This document shows, in pieces, positions 26,401-34,510 of a stretch of DNA of 64,000 nucleotides. Origin of the DNA: Chitinophagaceae bacterium. Its GTDB lineage: Bacteria > Bacteroidota > Bacteroidia > Chitinophagales > Chitinophagaceae. The notes below the pieces were generated by a model, which did not search any database, was not told the origin of the DNA, and saw only the letters and a program-made list of their open reading frames with translations. The stretch spans positions 310,001-374,000 of the forward strand of contig JADJKL010000004.1 in the NCBI GenBank assembly GCA_016706055.1. The letters run 5' to 3'. The position numbers and the translations under genes are program-made. Each line of letters starts with the position of its first letter. The stretch's first letter is position 1.

Positions 26401-28508
26401 GTAGTAAACTGATATTTAAAGGCTGTGTTTGCTTCAAACCTCAGATAAATTGTATCTGGTGCAGTCACTTTAATTTTAATGCTATCATACACTGTTTGCC
26501 CAGGTGCGACATTTGTATTGTTCCCAATATTTTTTGCAAATATTTGCGACAAATTTTTATTGTATCCCCTAACCGATGCATAGCGGTTGGATAAGGCACT
26601 GAAATAACAAGTTTGATTGGTGGCCTCAATATATACCTTCAGACTATCTGTAGTGGTAAATACCATTTTATAAAAATCATAGGAATCATTGTTAGCAGAA
26701 TTTTGAGGTGTAAAATTTATGTGCCCTTTCTGTGTACTATTACTGCCTACTCTTTTGGCCTGGGTAAAACTATTGTTGGGCTCAACGTCATTATCTGCAG
26801 CACTCGTTTCTGTTATCTCGTAGCTTATCTCATATTCAAATGGTGGTACATTTGAACTTGATCTTAATTCAAAACTTATGTCACCTTTTTGTAAACCACA
26901 AATGTAGAAAGTGTCAATATAAACCGAATCAGGCTGTAGAGTCGTTTCAGGAAAATGTGGTTTTGGCTTATGGGTAAAATAGCCATTCGTAATAAGGCTG
27001 ATATTATTTGAAATATAATTTCCCCGATAGGTCGTTTTTAAATAGACTTTAATATTGCCATCTTCCGGTATGTTCCCTTTATAAAAATCTTTCGTATCAT
27101 ACGATGCGGTAGATTTGAACCCCACATTGCCTTTTTTTACCTCACCTACATTTATTGGTGTTGCGGTGGAAAAAGTATTATTTGGTTCTACGTCAATATT
27201 GCCAGTGCTGTCTACTCCGTGATATCTAAGGGTATAATTAATTTTACCATGATTAGATCCATCTGAATGAAGTCGTATATAGAAAGTATCTGCGGTAAAA
27301 GCCCGGATCTTTATTGAGTTATAAAAAGGAGTGTTGCAGGCAGGATAATTTTCCCAATAGGCAAGGGTTTGATAATCCAGCTCATTGCCAAATTTATCAA
27401 GAATATCAGCTGCCAGATAATAATAATCTTGGGTACATTCTTCATTCATCGCTTCTACTACTAAATTTACAGCGCCGTGAAAAGGAACTATAATTCTGTA
27501 AGTATCATATTCGTCTATAAACGTATCTGTGTTTGTATCATAATTTCCAACAGTTCCTCCTTTGGTTTCTCCTTCATTTAGAATGATAGCATTGTATATG
27601 CAACAATTATCTTCGTCATCATCATAAATATCCTGGTATTTATAAGCAAAGGTGTATCCAAAAGCTCCATTAGAGACAAACTTGATCAATAATTCATCTC
27701 CTTGCTGCATATTACTTAGAGGGATAATTGATGATACGCTTTGGAAAGAGGTGGTAGCAGAGTTATCACCAACATATCCGGTGGCGAAAGGAATGGAGCT
27801 GCCGTTTTTGTAGCAAAAATATTTTATCCATTTAGGCCCGCCACTACAGCTATTATTTTGAGCCCGAATTTTTAAATTGACACTGTCATAATTGGCAGCG
27901 GGCAATATGCTTTTAAAATAATCTATTGTATCATAATTAGTATTTCCCCAAAATTCATATCCAACACTTCCCCCTTTAGTTTCATCAAAAGAAAAAAGAG
28001 AGGCTGATGCTGGAGTGTTATTATAACTATAATAAATATCATCAATTGAAGCAGAATTTGTTGGAAGCCATTCTACTGTGTAATCAAAATTACCAAGGCT
28101 TTCCAGTTTTAAATAAAAACTATCTGCTGCAAGACCGCAGGCTAAGATTGTAAAGGTAGCGGTGCTGCCCTCATCTATCAGATAGCTCCTTTGTTCAATA
28201 TTGCCTACATATGCTCCACCAACCGTTAGGCTATTAAATAATGTGATGTCAAAGCTTTTTGTGCCGCTTGTTCCTGTGTTTGTAACTTCAAATTGTATAT
28301 AAAGGTTGGCGTTATAATTGAACTCAATGCCATAAAAATCAACTACATCCCCACTTCCAAGGCTTGCAGTAGTTAAATCATTTTTGAGGAATTCATTTGC
28401 CGTTGAAAAACTGTTATTCGGCTCAATCTCATTAGTTTGACTAATTTGGCCAAAAGAAACAGTTTTTAATAACATAAGTAAGCTAACAAAAAGCAATTTT
28501 TTTTTCAT
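20487..28508 (-). CDS. Giant secreted PPC/CARDB-repeat protein
   Basis: This 2,673-residue protein has a signal peptide (MKKKLLFVSLLMLLKTVSFG). The first ~750 residues contain about five PPC-like beta domains, three opened by an EPNN motif. PKD/Ig-like and MBG-like modules follow (about 750-1130), a fibronectin-like unit, and then about eight CARDB-like repeats of the form PDL-V-S-V-x-P-T (LPDLVVSNVQAPTTA, TPDLRVDSVFAPTTT and so on) to about 2330. The end (residues 2450-2673) is a C-terminal beta module without a recognisable T9SS tail. CARDB and PPC modules are extracellular adhesion or substrate-binding folds. It is co-directional with the Rhs gene 20 bases downstream and divergent from the sigma factor gene across 296 bases. 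Confidence 0.88.
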   Translation of the reverse strand: MKKKLLFVSLLMLLKTVSFGQISQTNEIEPNNSFSTANEFLKNDLTTASLGSGDVVDFYGIEFNYNANLYIQFEVTNTGTSGTKSFDITLFNSLTVGGAYVGNIEQRSYLIDEGSTATFTILACGLAADSFYLKLESLGNFDYTVEWLPTNSASIDDIYYSYNNTPASASLFSFDETKGGSVGYEFWGNTNYDTIDYFKSILPAANYDSVNLKIRAQNNSCSGGPKWIKYFCYKNGSSIPFATGYVGDNSATTSFQSVSSIIPLSNMQQGDELLIKFVSNGAFGYTFAYKYQDIYDDDEDNCCIYNAIILNEGETKGGTVGNYDTNTDTFIDEYDTYRIIVPFHGAVNLVVEAMNEECTQDYYYLAADILDKFGNELDYQTLAYWENYPACNTPFYNSIKIRAFTADTFYIRLHSDGSNHGKINYTLRYHGVDSTGNIDVEPNNTFSTATPINVGEVKKGNVGFKSTASYDTKDFYKGNIPEDGNIKVYLKTTYRGNYISNNISLITNGYFTHKPKPHFPETTLQPDSVYIDTFYICGLQKGDISFELRSSSNVPPFEYEISYEITETSAADNDVEPNNSFTQAKRVGSNSTQKGHINFTPQNSANNDSYDFYKMVFTTTDSLKVYIEATNQTCYFSALSNRYASVRGYNKNLSQIFAKNIGNNTNVAPGQTVYDSIKIKVTAPDTIYLRFEANTAFKYQFTTNNRLPYAGFQIIGDTAVCTGIQNYKAANLADEPVTFTWSLPDGGGNLTYLDSIATVDWTTTGNRRIQLSISNAAGNIVKERTVIINGIAPTQTPVAYNFARTLSTNSFPPGTTAQWLKNDIEIAGATNPYYYAADAGSYTVKFASDCGTGPSSNAIVFNNAAQIQTIIFPHAATVTMSPTAHVKLSATSSSGLPVYYQKISGQGFIQNDTLFITGNNAVGTIIVKAVQPGDDVFSPAPDVYDTITVVKGNQVITFDSIPNQILNSSYLFLTGSSSAGLGITYSVIAGANSAVAYNGGTPYIYKVGAGTVTIRAIQNGNANYNAATPVEQTFCIGIRTLSPIIGDQNPCLATYRYTTQKIPGANFEWNLSGGGVLTTHNDTAWVQWQTPGSYTLSVKANSPCDPVYTNEQEIAISTSSNQPGIVSNMQPANNAIDQQLPLTLSWTPGSNTINYDLYLWDSAATEPITPYASNINNINYILPKNASLPYNRTYKWKIVAKNPCSQTIGPVQQFRLIPLPDLVVSNVQAPTTATSGQTITISWKVTNEGPGRTLLGSTWYDGVYFALDTVPNVSFDGSPNWNASSWSSLTGNGRPLLLGKKIRPSALESGQSYTSSLDFTLPLSYSFPVYIYVITDNEHPNWKILQVSVANDTAKKQTPMNISLAPTPDLRVDSVFAPTTTFSGSTINLTYKVKNYGVVTPAGVNWTDSIFISQNPLFDRSQCIPLTIPKENGSYYPNAVKAFADINSQLQPDSSYTKNVPVVIPNFIFGNWFIYVKCNAKTNTSLYEGASINNNIGQALMQVYLTPTPKLTINSLTVPVTSASTTQPIGFNWNIKNEGFTDNIETAKGHDLYDLIGRCPCTAPPGSTCIGSPIFQDHLILGSSYWLDRVYLSKDSAGLIVSNAILIDEIKHGTQPSMGLLYPDVINECGSIAKKVNTETALETGRSFPTTSNFVIPSDLDTGTYYVYVYTNPNKTVFEYPGTAQIKRSNLPITISRPDIIVPSITVPANSIGGQPINISYTIMNNGQGSVFSHVRYDQVFMSNFPAFDNSAQLISTLTFTENLPAGSGVSHSLTYNLPAAATGNRYFFVRSNYDSAFKETSYLNNLSASAVTLVSAAIPNDLVVSSVQLTDTVFAIYNNNIQYTVSNNGTGTTADTWTDSLFVSCNPVFNAGTSYFMGRKMQSRAITNGQSYTDTFNFNTTKMSYELNGCFPQIGSSSAYFFIKTNADNGTYEGTNINNNISTAANKIFTNPLVDHIVSTVSAADATTVGSSYAINWAVKNIGYNPNKLQYYYTWFDKAYFSTDSIADANDIKVAEQYKYLQLNRNQEIGFNKTFYTPAMPEGDYYVYVHTNATNSIPAEKIISNNVNFVRDITGAAKKIHVTVPPLSDLVDSIITAPSTVAIGQPITVIYKITNKGTGTTFPGTNFQNALVLSPDFLVTNNDGDRVLTTKNRTSPLMPGEFYYDTVTATIPLSTVPGNYVLISQTNSNNAIIEINENNNLGFSLLNVYTPPITDLTVSNVMKPDTVTLGYPMDTARWVVQNISGEQARGYSKDGIYLSAGNLFDSTAVLLGIKDKNILMQPLQSDTIKMTPMVTGVVEGNYNLFVKTDLLNNILESNKENNVGISSSPVYVKVKELQLNVEEPNTLQAVSRFYKLRIPDSLYGSTLLVTLTTADSLTMNNEMFIGAGYIPTAANYNYRFEIPNYGNQKIVMTDVTDSVYYIMYRCVSPNPIIQNVKLKVVKLPFAILDVHTNAGANIGNVTIRIKGSLFNDSMSAKLSKVGTTIYSSRVYYTNSGQVFATFNLQGKPLGIYDVTLIKTDLSEAVMSNGFSIVNANNGGLITGGGPNTGAGNGNQPGCDPGASSGLNSQLVVELVVPQRVLQKSPVVILINYSNPTNFDIPAQSRILYSEYDVKMAFTKAGVPTGTTSLYLELIEPDGPPDIIRAGGSGTIIIHTKAPDQAPEPGFVLFKLK

Positions 28509-28804
28509 AACCTATAGTTCGGGTTTTGCAGGTATAGTGTTAGAATCGTTTTAGAATCTCAAAAGTCATCAGCAATTTTATAATTCTTAGAAAAATGTTT
28601 ATATCGAAAATCAATCGGCCTTTTTTGATGACCTTTTATGAGAGATTCGATATGATTGAGTAAAACATATTACCCACTATTAAGTATTCATAATTTTTTT
28701 TATACATGATCTAGCTAGCAGTTCAATATCACCAAATGTTTTTTCAATAGCTGAATACTGAAGGAATAACAAATTGAAGTATCTTAGGCAGCAGAAGATA
28801 ATAC

Positions 28805-29360
28805 ATGAGTGAAAATATACCCGACAATTGGATTGAAAAGCTAAAAGGAAACCACGAACAGGAGCTTAAAATAGTTTATGATGCGAATTATCCAAAAATA
28901 AAAAAGTATGTTTTGGAGAACAGTGGTACTGAAGCTGAAGCTAAAGATATTTACCAAGATGCATTTATAGCTGTATGGCGAAATATTCAACTTGACAGGG
29001 TAATATTTAATAACATAGATAATTTAGAAAACTATCTTTTTCGTGTTGCCCAGAATAAAATGGCTTGACCAGTTAAGAAGTAAAAAAAGAAGAAAAACAG
29101 ATTTGGTTGACACTGCGAGCCTGGGCGATGTATTAGATGTACAACTTGAAAAATACGAAGAAGACTATTTGAAAAAAGTAAAATCAGGGTTTGCATCTTT
29201 AGGAGGTCCTTGTAAAGATTTGCTGCATCGATTTTATTTTTTGAAGCAGCGAATGAATGAAATCGCAGCATCATTTTCTTGGACTGAGGCAACCGCAAAA
29301 AATAATAAATACCGTTGTTTGCAGCAATTGCGAAATATAGTTTTATCAACAAAAAAATAA
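28805..29360 (+). CDS. ECF-type RNA polymerase sigma factor (frameshifted at 29057-29060)
   Basis: Sigma-70 region 2 is seen in the first frame (KIVYDANYPKIKKYVLENSG, DIYQDAFIAVWRNI, ENYLFRVAQNK). Region 4 is in the second frame (LHRFYFLKQRMNEIAASFSW, TEATAKNNKYRCLQQLR). The first frame stops at 29068 and the second is open from 29043. Removing one A from the run at 29057-29060 gives QNKWLDQLRSKKRRK, the usual region 2 end, and a protein of about 185 residues. The next gene begins 4 bases after the stop. It is expected to direct transcription of this operon and possibly of the divergent giant genes. Confidence 0.87.
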
Positions 29361-29363
29361 CCT

Positions 29364-30107
29364 TTGAAATTCACCCATACAATATCTCCAGAGGAACTTG
29401 AAAAAATTGAGCGGTTTCTAACTACAGAAATGAATGAAAGCGAAGCCACCGCTTTCTCTGCAGAGCTTACGCAAAATGATGAGCTACAGGAAAAAACCGA
29501 AGAGGTGAAGCTTTTATTATTAGGAATAAAGGAAGCTTCTTTAGAAAATTATTTATTCAATACGGCTACAGATGTAAGAACAATTACAGATAAAAAAAAG
29601 AAGAATGTATTTGTATTAAATGTTAAAACAATTCTTGTAGCGGCTTCCATTGCCTTAGTTGTTGGTTTATTTACTTGGTTCGTATTTCAAAACAGAGACC
29701 AAAATAAGCAGATATATAGCCAATATTATTCGCCTGATCCAGGGCTTGCTACAGTAATGAGTGTGGTAAGTGATTACGATTTCGAAAAGGCAATGGTAGA
29801 GTATAAAAATGGAGAGTATGATAAAGCTCTGCGAGCATGGAACAATTTGCTTAAGCAAAAAAGCAAGAATGATACGCTGATTTATTTCATTGCGGCTGCT
29901 AATCAAGCAAAAGGTAACCAAGATATTGCTATTGAAAACTTACAACAAATAGTATTAAACAAAGAAAGTGCATTTTATAAAGATGCATGCTGGTATCTTG
30001 GTTTGGCATATTTGAAAAAAGGAGAAACAGCGGAAGCTATTAACTATATTAAGAAGTCAGAATATCCGAAGGCTGAGGTAATCATACAGGCCATCAATAA
30101 GAAATAA
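29364..30107 (+). CDS. One-pass membrane protein with periplasmic TPRs, putative anti-sigma factor
   Basis: This 247-residue protein has an acidic, helical cytoplasmic N-terminus (1-80: SPEELEKIERFLTTEMNESEA), one membrane segment at about 88-108 (KTILVAASIALVVGLFTWFV) and TPR-like helices at 140-245 (AMVEYKNGEYDKALRAWNNL, YLGLAYLKKGETAEAINYI). Position directly behind a sigma factor and this topology match Bacteroidota anti-sigma factors, though there is no zinc-binding anti-sigma motif. The start is TTG at 29364, 4 bases from the sigma stop; the next ATG is residue 23. TPRs on the outer face suggest a periplasmic partner, and the neighbouring TPR-CHAT protein is the obvious candidate. This is inference. 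Confidence 0.7.
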   Translation: MKFTHTISPEELEKIERFLTTEMNESEATAFSAELTQNDELQEKTEEVKLLLLGIKEASLENYLFNTATDVRTITDKKKKNVFVLNVKTILVAASIALVVGLFTWFVFQNRDQNKQIYSQYYSPDPGLATVMSVVSDYDFEKAMVEYKNGEYDKALRAWNNLLKQKSKNDTLIYFIAAANQAKGNQDIAIENLQQIVLNKESAFYKDACWYLGLAYLKKGETAEAINYIKKSEYPKAEVIIQAINKK

Positions 30108-30109
30108 TT

Positions 30110-33100
30110 ATGTTCCGTAAATTTTTTTTGATTGCATCCCTGTTGGGATTAATTACTCTAATATGGCCAATACTGGCACAAGACAAACCTAAAGGCGCAT
30201 CTACCATTGAACAAGCCATTGAGGCGAAAAATTATAATAAAGCAGATAGCATATTACAAAAAGAAATGAATGGAGCCTTTGCTGCTGGCAATCTTGATAC
30301 AATTGTATATTATATTCCTCTTTCGGGAAAGATTGCTAATAACCTACACGGTTCCGAAAAAGCTGCTGCTATTGTATTCGCTAATACTGATATCCTAAAA
30401 GAAAAAGGTGCAAGTGACCTGCTCCTAGTAAAAGCATTTAGGGCTGCTGCTGATTTTTTTTCCAGTATTGGTCAAAATAAAGATGGATATAAAGCTAGTG
30501 AGGAGGCTCTTGCTTGTGCTTTGAAAATACCCAACAACAATCAAAAGGAAATAGCAAGGTGTGAGTATAACTTAGGAGTATATGCTCATAGGCTTGGAAA
30601 AGTCTCTCTTTCACTGGCACATCATCGAAAGGCAATGTTAATTATAGAAGCTAATGAAAATACAGACCCGGAGGATGTATATCTGTCTGCCAATGCCATG
30701 GGTTCCCTTATGTGGTATGCTTCTAAATACGATAGTGCCGCTTTGTTATATAATAAAGCTTTAGCTGCACTTAAGAAAGCACCGGATAATGACGTTAATA
30801 AATATTTTCGTCCAGCTAATTTACAAAATAACCTAGCAGCCTTATTTAGTGCTGAAGGGAAAACTACTGAAGCTATAATGGCGATACAAAATACCATTAA
30901 TGGCTTTCAAAATTTTATAGCTGGTAAAGAACAAGGACCCAAAAGAGAATCTGCTATGGAAGGATTGTTTGAAGCCATCGATAATCTAGCGGGAATTTAT
31001 AAGGAAATTGGTGATTATGGCAAAGCAGGGCAATTGCTCCAATACTCATATAAACAAAAAAAACAAAATTTAGATCCAAAGCACCCAGGAATTTTTATTT
31101 CAGAAATATTATTAGGACAATATTATAACGCTATTTATGAAAACAATACCGCCCTTGAATATTTACAAAGTGGTTTGACAAAGTTGGAGAATACTGAAGG
31201 CGATTATCTGTTTTGGGCGGCTGACGCATACTATACATTGGCTTTAATTAATGAAAATAGGAAAGAATCAAAAAAGGCTGAAGAGTTTTATAGTAAAAGT
31301 GAAGCTTTATATGAAGAGTCATATAAAGGTCAGTATGATAATCTTTACATGGATTTTTTGAGAAGCGCTTCATTGTTTTATGCTAAAAATGGAAACTATT
31401 CAAAAGCATTTCAACATGCTGATAAGGTTTATCAATACCTTATTCAAGTTGGTGAAAGCGAAAGCCTTCAAGGGTTTAATCAGTTATTAAACATTGCGGA
31501 AATAAATTTTCTTACAAAACGGTATAGAGAAACCAACACTTATTGCAATAAGGCATTAGACATTTTAAAAAAGACCATAAAAAATGGAACCAGTTTTCTA
31601 GATTCAGTGAGAATTGAAGCATTCAAGCCGAAGGCTATTTTGATTAATGTAAAAGCAGAATATGAGTTAAAGCAAAACAAGGATAGTGTTTTTTTAAATA
31701 ATCTGTCAGTACGATTAGCAGATGCATTAGCAATTATTGAAAAAAAGAAAGTTTTAATTGATGATGCAGAAAGCATAAATATTCTGATTGCTGACAATCA
31801 AGAATTGATTGATTTTGCAAAAAAAATTGAACTACAATTAGCACAACTTACTGGAAGTGCATTTCACCTTGATAGGTTTGTCAATTTGCATGAATCTGCA
31901 TTATACACTAGAATAAGAAGTCGGTTCGATAAGCATGAAGCTCTTCAGTTTTCAAATTTCCCTGATTCAATGCAGCAGACGGAAAAGGGAATAAAAAAAG
32001 GTATTCAGACTTCGCTGGGAGGTGATAAACCTCATCAGGAATTGATGAAAAATTATTTGCTTGCAGTTAATAGATGGGATACATACCTTGATAAAGTAAA
32101 AAAAGACTTTCCAGCATATTACAATATGCGGTATGAAACCCTTTTCAAATCACTTCCTGAATTGCAAACTACATTTACGGATAACATTACTGTGGTTCGT
32201 TATTTTTTTGTTGATACCTCTCTTTTGGCTCTTGTAATTGACAAGCATGAAAAAAAACTAATTTCTCTAAATAGCAATAGATTAAATAATAAAATTGATA
32301 GCTTATTGAAAGGCAATCAAAACGAAAAGGGACAACTGGCTATTTTACATGAATTATATAACACCTTGTGGAAGCCAATAGCGTCCTATATAAAGAATAA
32401 GAAAGTAACTATCATTCCGGATGGTATTTTGTTCAATCTTAATTTTGATATGCTGGTTATTGAGCCAATGAACAGCTTCAAAGACTTTTTGACAAAAAGC
32501 CTTCTTACAAAGCATATATTCTCTTACCATTACAGTCTTTTCATGCTTGACCAGCCAACTGTCAATGATAAAATAATAGAAAACTATGTAGCCTTTGCTC
32601 CAGGTTTTTCTGACATAGTGAAGCAACAATATTTATCTATTTCAAAGGATTCTATCGACCTTGATTATGCATACCTGCAACTGTTGCCACAACCAGCTAC
32701 TAATAAGTTAACCAAGAAAATAAAGGGAATGCTTGGAGGTAATGTTTTCTTAGAAGGAGAATCAACTAAAAATTCTTTCAGAGTAAATGCAGGTGGGCAC
32801 AAAATTATTCATATTGGAACCCATGCAGAATTCAATAACATTAAGCCCGAACACTCAGGATTATTTTTTACAAAAAATAAAACAGGAAGCGACAATAATT
32901 TTCTTTCACTTAATGATATTTATAGCTGTAGCATGGCATCTAACCTAACAATATTGAGTGCCTGTGAATCGGGAAAACCTGGCTATCAGGATGGAGAAGG
33001 AATGGTATCCCTGGCTCATGCGTTTAACTATGCTGGTAGTCAGCGTATCCTTATGGCATTATGGAAAATTGATGAACAGTCAAGCAGTCGGATAACAGAA

Positions 33101-33343
33101 TTTTTTATAGAAAATATAAAAAATGGCCGCTTTACTGATGAGGCTTTACAGCAAGCAAAATTACAATACCTTGAACAGGCTGAAGGAAGATTATTGGCGC
33201 CTTCATATTGGGCAGGGTTGGTCATGCTGGGGCAACCTGTTCAGTTGTCATTTGAGAACCCTGCAAGATTTCCATATTGGATAGCAGCAAGTGCCGTAAT
33301 TTTAGGAATACTAATTGTTGTATATATTAAATATAAGAAGTAA
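30110..33343 (+). CDS. TPR-CHAT domain caspase-like protease, membrane anchored
   Basis: The 1,077-residue protein begins with a signal peptide (FFLIASLLGLITLIWPILA), followed by about 550 residues of TPR helices, a linker, and a C-terminal CHAT domain (about 760-1045). The caspase-type dyad is present: H905 in HIGTHAEF and C952 in LSACESG, with the family's conserved GMVSLAHAFNYAG and PSYWAGLVMLG blocks. A membrane segment closes the protein (YWIAASAVILGILIVVYI), ending in KYKK. The TPR and CHAT parts should therefore face the periplasm, anchored in the inner membrane. It begins 2 bases after the putative anti-sigma gene, so the three genes form one operon. CHAT proteases cut specific protein partners; the target here is unknown. 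Confidence 0.88.
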   Translation: MFRKFFLIASLLGLITLIWPILAQDKPKGASTIEQAIEAKNYNKADSILQKEMNGAFAAGNLDTIVYYIPLSGKIANNLHGSEKAAAIVFANTDILKEKGASDLLLVKAFRAAADFFSSIGQNKDGYKASEEALACALKIPNNNQKEIARCEYNLGVYAHRLGKVSLSLAHHRKAMLIIEANENTDPEDVYLSANAMGSLMWYASKYDSAALLYNKALAALKKAPDNDVNKYFRPANLQNNLAALFSAEGKTTEAIMAIQNTINGFQNFIAGKEQGPKRESAMEGLFEAIDNLAGIYKEIGDYGKAGQLLQYSYKQKKQNLDPKHPGIFISEILLGQYYNAIYENNTALEYLQSGLTKLENTEGDYLFWAADAYYTLALINENRKESKKAEEFYSKSEALYEESYKGQYDNLYMDFLRSASLFYAKNGNYSKAFQHADKVYQYLIQVGESESLQGFNQLLNIAEINFLTKRYRETNTYCNKALDILKKTIKNGTSFLDSVRIEAFKPKAILINVKAEYELKQNKDSVFLNNLSVRLADALAIIEKKKVLIDDAESINILIADNQELIDFAKKIELQLAQLTGSAFHLDRFVNLHESALYTRIRSRFDKHEALQFSNFPDSMQQTEKGIKKGIQTSLGGDKPHQELMKNYLLAVNRWDTYLDKVKKDFPAYYNMRYETLFKSLPELQTTFTDNITVVRYFFVDTSLLALVIDKHEKKLISLNSNRLNNKIDSLLKGNQNEKGQLAILHELYNTLWKPIASYIKNKKVTIIPDGILFNLNFDMLVIEPMNSFKDFLTKSLLTKHIFSYHYSLFMLDQPTVNDKIIENYVAFAPGFSDIVKQQYLSISKDSIDLDYAYLQLLPQPATNKLTKKIKGMLGGNVFLEGESTKNSFRVNAGGHKIIHIGTHAEFNNIKPEHSGLFFTKNKTGSDNNFLSLNDIYSCSMASNLTILSACESGKPGYQDGEGMVSLAHAFNYAGSQRILMALWKIDEQSSSRITEFFIENIKNGRFTDEALQQAKLQYLEQAEGRLLAPSYWAGLVMLGQPVQLSFENPARFPYWIAASAVILGILIVVYIKYKK

Positions 33344-33458
33344 AGAGTGAAGCCATTAATATCATTATTCCTCCGGTAGCTATTACCGCCGGATTACTTT
33401 CTATAGTGGCGCCGAATGGTGTGTATGCGAGATAAATCTAGCACCATTCTCTTCCACC

Positions 33459-33490
33459 AACGTTCCGGATTTTTCCGGGACGTTTTTTTT
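33459..33490 (+). terminator. Rho-independent terminator before paaA
   Basis: AACGTTCCGG (33459-33468) pairs with CCGGGACGTT (33475-33484), 10 bp with one G-T, then a run of T to 33490. It would end the sigma/CHAT transcript and insulate paaA. Confidence 0.85.
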
Positions 33491-33542
33491 ACATAGAATT
33501 TATGACATTGAACAAAAAATTCAAACAGGCGTTAGTTTTTAG

Positions 33543-33550
33543 TAAATTTG
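33543..33550 (+). promoter_or_regulatory. -7 element of the paaA promoter
   Basis: TAAATTTG is a perfect TAnnTTTG match 18 bases before the paaA ATG. A -33 TTG at ideal spacing is not obvious. It implies that paaA has its own promoter, as expected after the terminator at 33459-33490. Confidence 0.5.
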
Positions 33551-33568
33551 TAAACTAATCAGATTGAT

Positions 33569-34510
33569 ATGCCAGTACAGGATTTTGAACAACTATTTCA
33601 GCAAAAAATTGATGCGGAAGATAAGATTGAGCCCAAAGACTGGATGCCCGAGGCTTATCGTAAAACAAATATCCGCCAGATAAGCCAACATGCCCATAGC
33701 GAAATTGTAGGAATGCTTCCGGAGGGCAACTGGATTTCAAGAGCACCATCATTAAAAAGAAAAGCAATTCTTATTGCCAAAGTGCAGGATGAAGCTGGGC
33801 ATGGTTTGTATTTATATTCTGCCGCAGAAACATTAGGTATGAGCCGTGACGAAATGATAAATGATTTACATAGTGGTAAGGCAAAATATTCTTCAATCTT
33901 TAATTATCCATCATTAACATGGGCTGATATGGGAGCCATTGGTTGGTTAGTTGATGGTGCAGCCATTTTAAATCAGGTAATGCTTTGCAGAACTTCTTAC
34001 GGACCTTATGCAAGGGCAATGGTAAGAATTTGCAAAGAAGAAAGCTTTCATCAACGCCAGGGGTTTGAAACATTGCTAGTGTTAAGTAGAGGAACGGATG
34101 AACAAAAGGCAATGTGCCAGGATTCGATCAATCGTTGGTGGTGGCCGTCACTCATGATGTTTGGCCCAAAGGATAGCGAAAGCACCAATAGCGACCAGAG
34201 CATGAAATGGAAAATCAAAAGAAAAACAAATGATGAACTCCGCCAGAATTTTATAGATATGATTGCGGAGCAGATAAAGGTTTTAGGAATGACTTTGCCA
34301 GATGAAAAATTAAAATGGAACGAAGAAAAAAAGCATTATGATTTTGGTGAAATAAACTGGGATGAATTTTGGGCTGTGGTAAAAGGAAACGGACCTTGTA
34401 ATAAGCAACGGTTAGCGGCAAGAAGAAAAGCACATGAAGAAGGACAATGGGTAAGAGAAGCGGCAATGGCTTTTGCAGAAAAACGGAAATTGAAAACAAA
34501 AGCTGCCTGA
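33569..34510 (+). CDS. paaA: 1,2-phenylacetyl-CoA epoxidase catalytic subunit A
   Basis: PaaA is the di-iron oxygenase subunit that epoxidises the aromatic ring of phenylacetyl-CoA. The 313-residue length is normal. Iron ligand regions are seen as HSEIVGMLPEGNW, KVQDEAGHGLYLYSAAETLG and KEESFHQRQGFE; the WWWPSLMMFGP segment is also characteristic. The ATG at 33569 gives MPVQDFEQLFQQKIDAEDKI, matching the family start. The stop overlaps the start of a small lipoprotein gene (TGATG), after which paaB, paaC and paaD follow. Its reductase paaE is encoded 18.9 kb upstream. Confidence 0.97.
   Translation: MPVQDFEQLFQQKIDAEDKIEPKDWMPEAYRKTNIRQISQHAHSEIVGMLPEGNWISRAPSLKRKAILIAKVQDEAGHGLYLYSAAETLGMSRDEMINDLHSGKAKYSSIFNYPSLTWADMGAIGWLVDGAAILNQVMLCRTSYGPYARAMVRICKEESFHQRQGFETLLVLSRGTDEQKAMCQDSINRWWWPSLMMFGPKDSESTNSDQSMKWKIKRKTNDELRQNFIDMIAEQIKVLGMTLPDEKLKWNEEKKHYDFGEINWDEFWAVVKGNGPCNKQRLAARRKAHEEGQWVREAAMAFAEKRKLKTKAA

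Noticed and set aside
29043..29068. Programmed frameshift in the sigma factor gene
   Set aside because: There is no slippery heptamer or stimulatory structure, and many other genes in the window show the same kind of homopolymer break.
33543..33571. paaA as a leaderless transcript
   Set aside because: The -7 box is 18 bases upstream of the ATG, so a short leader of about 14 nt is expected.
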